DNA from: an uncultured Clostridia bacterium
Lineage (GTDB): Bacteria; Bacillota; Clostridia; TANB77; CAG-508
Assembly: GCA_944392455.1 (NCBI GenBank)
Contig: CALXWP010000003.1
Coordinates: 1-64,000, forward strand
Direction: 5' to 3'
Length of the DNA stretch: 64,000 bases
Part shown: in pieces, positions 55,136 to 64,000 of the stretch
Layout of the letters: each line of letters begins with the position of its first letter
Numbering within the stretch: the first letter of the stretch is position 1
The notes under the pieces: generated by a model
The model's database searches: none
What the model was told of the DNA's origin: nothing
Seen by the model: only the letters and a program-made list of their open reading frames with translations
Position numbers and translations under genes: made by a program

Positions 55136-58100
55136 ATGCAAAAACAAAAACTAAGAAACAATAAGATAAAAGGAAGAAATACAAAAAATATGCCAATGTT
55201 TATACTAATAGGATTAATAGCAATGATAATAATTATTGCAGTAATTTACTATGTATTTTTAAGATATTCACCAGAACAGATAATAACATATAGTGGATAT
55301 GCTATAGAAGGAAAAACGATGGCAGAGAATTTAAAGAGTAGTGAAATATCAAATATAGAGCAATATTTAAACTTAATAGAAGTAAAAGAGAATGACCTGT
55401 TATATAAAAGATTAAATTCATATTACATAGGAGAAGATGATAAAAAAGAAGTAGATATAAATTATCCAATGTACATAAATGAAGGAAATACAATATTTAA
55501 TATATCAAGGAATACAAAACTAATAACAGTAAATTATGAAGAAGTAGAAGGATATCCAGAGTTTATGCTAACAGGGGGAGTAATGTATAATGGAGGAGAC
55601 TTAACAAGAGCAGATGGAAATCAGTATCTATTTATAAAATCTGAAGATGATATATATACTAATGTACAAAAAATAAATATACAAACAGCTAGCAATGAAT
55701 ATGAGATAAAAGAGTATAGTAATATTTACTTTACAGAAGATGCAATTACATATTATGAAATGCAAGACGGATATATGCAATATAAAAAAATTACAGATAT
55801 AGATAATAATTCAGAAATAACAATTAAAGGAGAAACTCTAACATATAAAACATTTTTAGAGAAATTAGGAGTTATTCAATCAGAAGAACAAAATGTAAAT
55901 AATAATCAAGATGAAGAAGTAAATGAAATAGAAGAAACAAATATAGTAAATAATGAGACACAAACAGAGGAAGAAAATAATAACAATACAACTAATGAAA
56001 CAACAAACGAATGGCAAGAAGGAATGTGGGCAAAACCAGAAGTAAGCTGCACAGATTTTGAAAGTGATGTATATACAATAAGGACAAATCTAACAGTAAC
56101 AGATAGAGCAGGAGTTATAACAAGAGGAGTAATATTTGAGATAAGTCTAGATGGAAGACTAAATAGAAGAGTTCAAGCGACTAAAACTGGAGAACTTGAA
56201 ATAACAGGTTTACAACCAGATACAACTTATGAAATAGTAGGAATAGTATATTACAATAATGAATCAGGAGTAGAAGTAGAAGAAGAATTCTATACAGGAA
56301 CAGTCACAACAAAATCGATTGATACATTAGGAACAATAGATTTTAGTTTTGAAAATGGAGAAATCTATTCAAATAAGATAGAACTAATACATTTAAAGAT
56401 AAATAATGACACTAATGAAGAAGTAATAAAAGGAATATCAAGATTACAAGTAGAAATAGATGGAATAGAATATAGATTATCAAATGATGAAGTAAATAGT
56501 ATAAAAGCAGGAGAAGAGATAACATATCAAACAAGTGAGACAATAGACTCAAATAGTACAATTAAATATGAGATAACAGCATTTGATAAGTTTGGAAATG
56601 AGCTAAAAGAGATAAATAATACAGGAGAAACAATAACATCAAAGCAAAAGCCAACAGCATCAATAAGAGCAACAAAACAAGATGTAACAGAAGTAGAGTT
56701 AGAGGTATCATTAACAAATAAAGATAATGTAACATTAGAAAATTATAGATTTGAAGTAATTAATCAAAGTGGAGATAAAGTAAAAGAAGGAACACTAAAT
56801 CAAGATGTAACAACAACATTAATATTTAATAATTTAGATCCAAATGGATATTACCAAATAATTATTTATGGTGACTACGATCTAGAAAACGGTGATGGAA
56901 AGCAGATAAATCAAGAATTAGGAAGAGGAAGTTTTGTAACAAGACCACTAGCATCACTAGGATATATGCAAGTAAAAATAGATGATAAAGAAGTAACACA
57001 AAACGAGATGACACTAAGCATAAGTATAGATGCAAATCAAACGGATGCAAGATTAATAGCAATATTAGATAAAGTAGAAATAATTATATATGATGAAGGA
57101 AAGAACATAAATCAAGATAATAGTGAAACAGAAGAACAAACAGATAATGAGATAAAAAGAATTACTTTAACAAGCGAAGAGGTTGAACTTCTAAAAACAG
57201 CAGAAGAAGTTGAGATAAACTTAGATCAATTAACATCAAATACAATATATAGAATAGATGTAATAACTACAGTAAAACAGGGTAGTGTAGAAGAAATAGT
57301 AGAAGATAAACAAAACTTAAGTGAAATAATAACACTAAAAATGCCAGCAGAAGTACAAATAAGAAATCAATTTGTAATAGGAGATATGATTGATTTAGAC
57401 ATAAGAGTAGAAGATCCAGATAATGCAGTTTTAACAAATAGTGTAAGAATAGAAGTAAGAGATGAAGAAAATAAATTAGTTGACTTAAGTGAAATGCCAA
57501 CAAATGGAGATTATCAGAGAAAAACATATGAAAATCTAGAGCCAAATACAACATATAGAATTATAGTTTATGCACCTCAATACAATGAAGGTAGTACTGA
57601 TGAAACATATAATGCAGATTACATATTAAAAGAAATAAAGATTGTTACAGAAGCAGGAATAAGTGGAAAACTAGATTTACTTTCACTGGAAAAGACACCA
57701 TCAGGAAAAAACTTAGTAGATGTATCATCAAAGATAAATTGGTATCAAAAATGTTTTAATACATATGTATATTATGGAATAAATTATAATGAAGAATCAA
57801 AAACATTACTATTGGGAGATTCAAACACACAGTATCCAAGATATTATTATGATTTAACAAGCTATATTGGACAGGAAGTAACAATAAGTTTTAAAGCAAA
57901 GAGCGATAACTCAATAGCAATGTGGTTATTCCAAAAAAACACATCTGATTTTACTAGTGATTTAGGTACAGGTTTCATGAATATATACGATTTAACAAAT
58001 GAATGGAAAGAATATAGTAAAACATTTACAGTAAATGAGTCAGGATATGTTGGATTTCAGTTAAATGTACCTACAGAAGGAACAGTAGAGATACAAGATT

Positions 58101-61100
58101 TACAAATAGAACTAGGAAATACAAAAACAGAGTATGAAGAATTTAAATATACATATAACGCCAATGTAAATATATCAGTTAATGATGTAAGAAATGAAAT
58201 AACAACAAATGACTACTATGTACGTATATACAAAAATGATGAACAGGTACAAGAAATAAGATATGAAGAATTAGGAGAAGATAACAAAGTAGAAAATATA
58301 ATAAAATCATATGAAGTAGATACAGATGCAACATATAAAATAGAATTAGTAGTTAAAATTTCAGATAGATACTATGAGTTGGATTCGCAAGAATTTTCTA
58401 CAGAGGGTGAAACAGAAATAAAAGGAATATCAAGTTTAAATGAATATCTAAAAATACAGCCATATGGAACATATATTGTGTTACAAGATATTGATCTAAC
58501 TAATGTGCCAAGTACAAGAACTAGTACATATAGATTTGGACATTCTAATATGCATTTTAATGGTGTAATAAATTTTAATGGTAAAACAGTATATTTAAAC
58601 TCAAATTCATATAGCACAATAATTTATTATTTAGGAGAAGATGGAATACTAGAGAATTTAGTAATGGATATAAGAATGGACAATTCTAAAGCCATAGAGC
58701 AGTTTAAGCCTATTACATACGTTAATTTTGGAACTATAAAGAATATTCAATTGAATATAGTAGAAGCAAATGATATGGCCAATATTTTTTATCAGTATTT
58801 TTGTTATAGAAATTATGGAACAATAGAAAATTTTATTGTTAATTTTGAAGAATCAATTTATGTAAATGGAAATTATACGCAGAATTCTGTATTAGTTACC
58901 CAAAATTATGGAATTATAAAAAATGGTTACATATATGGTGAAAATATTAAAATGGTATCTGGAAATAGTAATATTATAGGACTATTAGTTTTTAATAATA
59001 CAAGAACAGCATTAATAGAAAATGTATATTCTTTAATTAATATTGATTTAATTGGAAATACAAATAAGAAAAAGTATTTGGGAAATATTGTAAATTTAAA
59101 TAATGGTAATGCAACGACACAAAATGTTTACTCTGTTGGAATTGGGGCTGGAGATACTGACTTGACAGCAGGACCTAATATTTATAATAAAACCTCTAAA
59201 AAAATATATAATAATTATTATTTCACAGACGAAATATTTACAAGTGAATTAGAAACAAAAGGAAATAAATTATCATTATGGGATTCCGAGTTTCAAAACC
59301 AATTAATAAATAGTGAGGATGCTTTCATTGTAGATGAATTAGTAGATGAAGGATATTATCCTTGGATTAATATGCCAGATGTAATGCCAACACAAGAATA
59401 TATAGAACTACCAGAAGTTGCTGATAGCGATTTGCCAGATATACTTTCAACTAAAGTTTTAGAACAAGGTTCAGATACAGTAAAGGTTGAATTTAGTGTA
59501 AATAATCCATCATCAGAAAATATAAGTAATATACAAATAGAAAATATAGATGTTGAGATATTATCACAAGAATATAGGGATGGAAAAAGTACAGTAATAG
59601 CAGATTTAAAAAATCCTAAAATATGTGTATCAAGTTATAATGTTTTAAGTATAAGTACAATAGGAGCTTTTAATAGTACTTATACAAGAGAATATGAAGA
59701 GGGAGAAAGAGTATTAAATGTCGAGTTATACAATGAAATATGGAGCGTTGCTGATTGGAAAGCAATAAAAGATTCTCCAACTGAAAATTATATGTTGATG
59801 ACTGATTTGGATTTTATTAATGAAGGTGATGATATAGTTTTATCTAATGTTAGTGGAATAATAAATGGAAACGATCATAGTATATCAAACATATATTTAA
59901 CAGATGGTATGTCATTTATAAATGCATTATATGGAACACTAAAAAATATCTATATTAATAATTATAATCAAGAAACTTCTAGTAACGGAGGACTTGTGGC
60001 TGAACTTCATTCTGGTTCATCTTTAGACAATCTACATATGAATAATATTAAGATTGTTAAGAATGAATTAGGCTATGTTGGAGGTTTGGTGGGATATGCC
60101 TCTGGTTCTGTTGTTAGTAATTGTTCAGTTAATAATTTTGAGCTAATAACTGAAAACGATACATTAAACTCTTTAAGCGTAGGAGGAATTGCAGGAAATA
60201 TAAGTATGACGAGCATTTCAAATTGTTTTGTTCAAAATATTAACTTTACTTGTACAAATGCAATAAATCCCGCGATTGGTGGAATTGCTGGTCTTTCAAC
60301 TAATTCATCTAGTATTGCGAATTGTTATGCTGAGGGAAAAATAATTTCTAAAAGTAGTAATGTAGGTGGGATAGTTGGATCATTTTCGTACACCGGAAGA
60401 GTAGAGGGTTGCTATACAGTAGTAAATATTTCTACTGAATCTGCAGATATAGGAGGAATTGTAGGAAATATTACAGGAGAACTAGAAAACAATATAATGG
60501 ATAATCTAAGTATAGGAAACTTATATACTACATCAGGATTAAATTATTTAAATAGAATTGTCGGTAATAAAGAAAATACTGTTAATTCAAACTTTGCTTA
60601 TGAAAATCAATTACTAAATGGATACATTACAGATGATAAAAAGGGTGCAACACTATTAAATAGAGAAGAAACATTAAATTTAGAATTAGGTGATAGTTAT
60701 AACTATGACAAAAAAGAAGAAGGAATACTTCCAAAACTATATAATACAGAAGGTTCAGAATTGCTACCAAATCAAGAAGATATTTATTTAGACAAAAATG
60801 CAGAAGAAGGGGTTAAATTAGAAATAAAAAGTACAGAGGCAAGTAAGCCAAATACAACAGAAGCAGAAGTAACTGTAAGAATAAATAATCCAAATGAAGT
60901 AGAAATAACAGGAATAACAATAGAAGATATGATAAGTACAATGACAAGAAATATAACACAAAATGGAATAACAAGTATAACATTAAGAGCAACTCCAGAA
61001 AGATATTATGATAGTTATAAATTAACAGAAATAAAATATAAAACAAATGATGCCGAAGAAGAACAAATAAAAGAAGTAGAAGCTGAAGTAAAGGTACAAT

Positions 61101-61582
61101 TCTATAAAGAACTATATACATATGAAGATTGGCAATCTATAGAAGAAGGAACATATCAAAATTATAGGTTAATGGCTGATATAGACTTTAGTGGAAGGAC
61201 TAATGTAAAAAACAATATAATAGTAAATAGGTTAGAAGCAGAAAATAATATATATACATTAAAAAATATATCATTGGAATTTAATGAAGCTAACACAGGA
61301 TTAATACAAAATGTAAAAACAAGCATAAAAAATATAGGATTTGAAAACATAAAGTTAAAAAATTCAAAAAGTTGGGGAACATATTGTGGAGTGATTGCAA
61401 CAATTGATGGAACAATAAAAAATTTAAATTTTAATAATATAGAGGTAGATGCTAGTAGCATAGATAGAGTTGGACTTTTTGGACTGATTCAGGGAAACAA
61501 TACTGAAAATATAACCATAGATAATGTTATTATAAAAGGTAATAATTATGTACGGTACTTTGGCAGGCTACGGAGGGTATGA
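55136..61582 (+). CDS. Second giant surface protein, part before frameshift
   Basis: 2148 aa from ATG 55136, preferred over ATG 55106 because AAAGGA and TAGGA lie between the two. A basic tail (1-19) and membrane helix (about 20-42) are followed by the shared N-terminal domain (NQYLFIKSEDD at 162-172). A Glu/Asn linker (about 260-295), FN3-like domains (LQPDTTYEIVG, LEPNTTYRIIVYA) and a jelly-roll, CBM-like domain (about 855-1005, ending DLQIELGNTKTEYEEF) come next. Then GLUG-type repeats (GGLVGYASGSVVSNCSV, GGIAGLSTNSSSIANCYAE). Near 61553 one extra base (GTA-C-GGT) shifts the frame and stops translation at 61582; the protein clearly continues in the next frame. It is a paralogue of the 1769-aa protein in its N-terminal half. 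Confidence 0.75.
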   Translation: MQKQKLRNNKIKGRNTKNMPMFILIGLIAMIIIIAVIYYVFLRYSPEQIITYSGYAIEGKTMAENLKSSEISNIEQYLNLIEVKENDLLYKRLNSYYIGEDDKKEVDINYPMYINEGNTIFNISRNTKLITVNYEEVEGYPEFMLTGGVMYNGGDLTRADGNQYLFIKSEDDIYTNVQKINIQTASNEYEIKEYSNIYFTEDAITYYEMQDGYMQYKKITDIDNNSEITIKGETLTYKTFLEKLGVIQSEEQNVNNNQDEEVNEIEETNIVNNETQTEEENNNNTTNETTNEWQEGMWAKPEVSCTDFESDVYTIRTNLTVTDRAGVITRGVIFEISLDGRLNRRVQATKTGELEITGLQPDTTYEIVGIVYYNNESGVEVEEEFYTGTVTTKSIDTLGTIDFSFENGEIYSNKIELIHLKINNDTNEEVIKGISRLQVEIDGIEYRLSNDEVNSIKAGEEITYQTSETIDSNSTIKYEITAFDKFGNELKEINNTGETITSKQKPTASIRATKQDVTEVELEVSLTNKDNVTLENYRFEVINQSGDKVKEGTLNQDVTTTLIFNNLDPNGYYQIIIYGDYDLENGDGKQINQELGRGSFVTRPLASLGYMQVKIDDKEVTQNEMTLSISIDANQTDARLIAILDKVEIIIYDEGKNINQDNSETEEQTDNEIKRITLTSEEVELLKTAEEVEINLDQLTSNTIYRIDVITTVKQGSVEEIVEDKQNLSEIITLKMPAEVQIRNQFVIGDMIDLDIRVEDPDNAVLTNSVRIEVRDEENKLVDLSEMPTNGDYQRKTYENLEPNTTYRIIVYAPQYNEGSTDETYNADYILKEIKIVTEAGISGKLDLLSLEKTPSGKNLVDVSSKINWYQKCFNTYVYYGINYNEESKTLLLGDSNTQYPRYYYDLTSYIGQEVTISFKAKSDNSIAMWLFQKNTSDFTSDLGTGFMNIYDLTNEWKEYSKTFTVNESGYVGFQLNVPTEGTVEIQDLQIELGNTKTEYEEFKYTYNANVNISVNDVRNEITTNDYYVRIYKNDEQVQEIRYEELGEDNKVENIIKSYEVDTDATYKIELVVKISDRYYELDSQEFSTEGETEIKGISSLNEYLKIQPYGTYIVLQDIDLTNVPSTRTSTYRFGHSNMHFNGVINFNGKTVYLNSNSYSTIIYYLGEDGILENLVMDIRMDNSKAIEQFKPITYVNFGTIKNIQLNIVEANDMANIFYQYFCYRNYGTIENFIVNFEESIYVNGNYTQNSVLVTQNYGIIKNGYIYGENIKMVSGNSNIIGLLVFNNTRTALIENVYSLINIDLIGNTNKKKYLGNIVNLNNGNATTQNVYSVGIGAGDTDLTAGPNIYNKTSKKIYNNYYFTDEIFTSELETKGNKLSLWDSEFQNQLINSEDAFIVDELVDEGYYPWINMPDVMPTQEYIELPEVADSDLPDILSTKVLEQGSDTVKVEFSVNNPSSENISNIQIENIDVEILSQEYRDGKSTVIADLKNPKICVSSYNVLSISTIGAFNSTYTREYEEGERVLNVELYNEIWSVADWKAIKDSPTENYMLMTDLDFINEGDDIVLSNVSGIINGNDHSISNIYLTDGMSFINALYGTLKNIYINNYNQETSSNGGLVAELHSGSSLDNLHMNNIKIVKNELGYVGGLVGYASGSVVSNCSVNNFELITENDTLNSLSVGGIAGNISMTSISNCFVQNINFTCTNAINPAIGGIAGLSTNSSSIANCYAEGKIISKSSNVGGIVGSFSYTGRVEGCYTVVNISTESADIGGIVGNITGELENNIMDNLSIGNLYTTSGLNYLNRIVGNKENTVNSNFAYENQLLNGYITDDKKGATLLNREETLNLELGDSYNYDKKEEGILPKLYNTEGSELLPNQEDIYLDKNAEEGVKLEIKSTEASKPNTTEAEVTVRINNPNEVEITGITIEDMISTMTRNITQNGITSITLRATPERYYDSYKLTEIKYKTNDAEEEQIKEVEAEVKVQFYKELYTYEDWQSIEEGTYQNYRLMADIDFSGRTNVKNNIIVNRLEAENNIYTLKNISLEFNEANTGLIQNVKTSIKNIGFENIKLKNSKSWGTYCGVIATIDGTIKNLNFNNIEVDASSIDRVGLFGLIQGNNTENITIDNVIIKGNNYVRYFGRLRRV

Positions 61583-64000
61583 AACTTTAAATATATTTTT
61601 AGATAATATAGAAGTAATTTCTTCTGGAAATTACGCAGGAGGTGTATTTGGCTATTGTAGAAATGATTCAGTGGTTGAACAAAAAAATATAAATATAACC
61701 AATTCTGATATTACCGGTAATCAATTTGTTGGAGGTATAACTGGATACAGCCATGAAATTGGTTTAACCAACAATAATGTAACCAACACAAATATAAATG
61801 GTACGAGTTATGTTGGTGGAATGGCTGGTAGAAAATATGTTACAGATGCTTATAGGTGTAATAATAATACAATAATTAATTGTACAATAACTGGAAGTGG
61901 TAGTGAGATAGGTGGTCTTAACGGTTATAGTGAATCGTATGAAGAAGACGTTTTGATAAAAAATTCTAAAATATATGGTGCAACCACGGATTCAGATAAT
62001 GTAGGAGGAGTTCTTGGAAGTTTAAGCTACAGAATTTGGAGAGCAAGGGTAATAAATTGTGAAGTGGTTTCCTTAGGAAATTCTGTAGGGGGAGTTGCAG
62101 GGTACGATGCATTTGGTAATGGTATTCATGCTCCAGAGAGGTGTTACGTAGAAAATACAAAAGTAGAGGGAAGAAGCAAAGTCGGCGGATTAGTGGGAGA
62201 GATTCGTGATGGAAATCTTATTTACTGTACAGTAAATGCAGAAGTAAATGCAACTCTTCATACAGCAGGAGGTATTTTGGGATATATCGATAATACTGAT
62301 ATGACAGAAGTTTTATATCTTATACGTATGAATAATAATAGTGTATTAAATTCTAATATAAGCGCTCCAACAAAAGTTGGTGGATTAGTTGGCGATGTTT
62401 CTAAGGATTTGTTATCAGACTTAGGATTTTATATAAATAATTATGTTCATGCATATATAGAAAGTGAAGATACAGAAAGTGTGTCGATGGGAGTAGGAGG
62501 AGCGAAAACGAATAATTCATCAATAACAAATACATATGTATATAAATATAGTCAAATTAATGGAGATTATGTATATGCAAGTAATGATACATATGAAGAA
62601 AAACAATATTTAGTAGAAGAAGATTTAAAACTAGAATCAACATATAGAAGTAAATTAAGCTGGGGAGAAACTTTTAATTATGAATCATTGAAAAATAATA
62701 AATATCCAATACCAACTAATATAACAGATGTTGAAGGAATAGATTTGCCAACAGATCCAGAAATTGTAGATTTAAATAGTTTAGACAATAAAAACGATAA
62801 TGAAGCAGATACTAGTGAAAACAGTATATCAACTCAAAATATAGAAGCATTACCAGAAATAATAGTATATCCAATATCAATAAATGAAATAAATATAGAT
62901 TTTAGTAATATTACAGATAATACAAGTTTTACATGTTATATAAATGGTTCGGAAATAGACACTATTGATTTAACTGAAAAAACATATACTTTTGAATATA
63001 ACTTCATTGATATATTAGAGATAGTTGTAACAAATGGAATAGATGATGAAACAATTACAATAAATCCATCTGAAATAAGAAGTGAAATAAGCTTAGTCGG
63101 AGATAATTATGCATATTTAATAGGAAAGAACTTATACATAAATGGTGAGCTACAGTCAGGAGAATATGTAAATGTATACGAAGGATATGCTTTAAATACA
63201 AGTGGACAAGCTATTGATTTAGCAACAAATGAAATAGTAAATTCAAATATAACAGAAGTAAAATTAGAAGAAGCTTCAGAACCATTACATACATATGAAT
63301 ATAAAGGAAGTAGCATAGAAGTATATGGAACATATAGTAAGATAGATGGAAATATAAAATCACAGATATATAATGTGAGAAGCGGAAAGCTATCAGCTAT
63401 TTCAAATGACTTGGATATGAAAATAGACAATTACATAGTAGATCAATACAATGACAAAGAATATCAAACAATATTAACAAATAGTGGAGAAATAGTAGAT
63501 CTAAAAGAACAGTTACAATATCCAAATAATTTCTTAAGTAGGAATATAAAACAAATAGTACAAAATAGTAATGCAGAAAATACAGATATGATGGTTATAT
63601 ATAACACAGGAAAAGTAATAGTGTTTAACTATGTAAACGGAAATGTAATATATGAAACAGAAGAACAAGCAGATTCAGGATTAGCAAATTACATAACAGG
63701 AAGTATAAATAGTATATGGAGTGATTATGAAGATAAGCAATCTGAATATGCAAGAAGCAAAGCTCTAATAGCAAAACTAACAGAAATGCCAATAGAAGAA
63801 GTATTAAATGAAGTAGAAGAAAATACCAATAATGCTGACACAAATAATTCTGTTGAAAGTATTAATAACATAATTACAAACAATATAAATTCAAGTATTA
63901 CAAATAATACAGCCAATAAAAATGAAGAAAGCTATATAACAGTATACAATGGAGAGACAGGAGAATATGAAGTATATAGCGAAACTGAAATATTAGAAGG
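61554..64000 (+). CDS. Second giant surface protein, continuation to window end (partial)
   Basis: From 61554 the next frame is open for about 815 codons to the window edge, with no start of its own. It opens GTLAGYGGYETLNIFLDN and continues the GLUG-type repeats (GGVFGYC, GGITGYS, GGMAGRK, GGVLGSLS, GGLVGEIRDGN, GGLVGDVS). After about 62700 come an Asn/Asp-rich stretch and non-repeat beta domains (INEINIDFSNITDNTSF, YLIGKNLYINGELQSGEY). Joined to the first part, the protein would exceed 2950 residues and runs beyond the window. The C-terminal anchor, if any, is not visible. Confidence 0.75.

Overview
The window is very AT-rich (nearly all codons end in A or T) and holds standard Firmicutes housekeeping genes with strong AGGAGG-type ribosome sites, TTGACA/TATAAT-type promoters and T-tailed hairpin terminators. 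A gerA-type spore-germination operon points to an endospore-forming lineage, most likely an uncultured low-GC member of the Clostridia. I see no rRNA, tRNA or CRISPR array.

Layout. (1) 1-1.1 kb: a RelA/SpoT-fold gene with clearly richer G+C than everything after it. (2) 1.4-9.2 kb: a large unknown coiled-coil protein, a small membrane protein, recN behind a LexA-like box, an NT5C-type HAD phosphatase, lysS, a decayed Fic gene and a PemK/MazF-like protein. (3) 9.4-25.6 kb: site-2 protease, tsaD, metallophosphoesterase, tig-clpP-clpX, DUF308 protein, a class A PBP with PASTA domain, cysS, DUF1189 protein, ftsH, an RluA-type pseudouridine synthase and ispH. (4) 25.7-31.6 kb: an asymmetric heterodimeric ABC exporter, a broken KilA-N gene behind a LexA-like box, and a holin-family membrane protein. 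(5) 31.8-35.3 kb: YetF/DUF421 + DUF4363, secG, rnr. (6) 35.4-39.7 kb, minus strand: gerKA (frameshifted), gerKB, gerKC and an unannotated 51-codon membrane peptide.

(7) 40.5-64 kb is the remarkable part. An operon starting at a good promoter (40714-40742) with a Spo0A-box-like sequence just upstream runs: 40-aa peptide, 1769-aa FN3-like surface protein, 477-aa FN3-like surface protein, then an F-type ATPase-like set in canonical order (c, fused b/delta-like stator, alpha, gamma, beta, epsilon), then a five-helix membrane protein and a further anchored protein, ending at a terminator near 54226. Alpha and beta keep Walker, catalytic Glu, arginine-finger and DELSEED motifs. The c subunit keeps its glycine helix and RNPE loop but has Ala60 where the ion-carrying Glu/Asp should be, and no recognisable a subunit is encoded. 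The four membrane-anchored extracellular proteins around the ATPase share an N-terminal plan with a [K/Q/L]Y-hydrophobic-S motif at nearly the same depth. A second giant protein (FN3-like, CBM-like and GLUG repeats) follows in its own unit, preceded by a leader and small ORF related to those in front of the first giant. My reading, which is inference, is an ATP-driven F1-like rotary machine that no longer pumps ions and is coupled to a cell-surface apparatus.

Several single-base frameshifts (gerKA near 38367, second giant near 61553) may be real decay or assembly errors; the sequence alone cannot decide.
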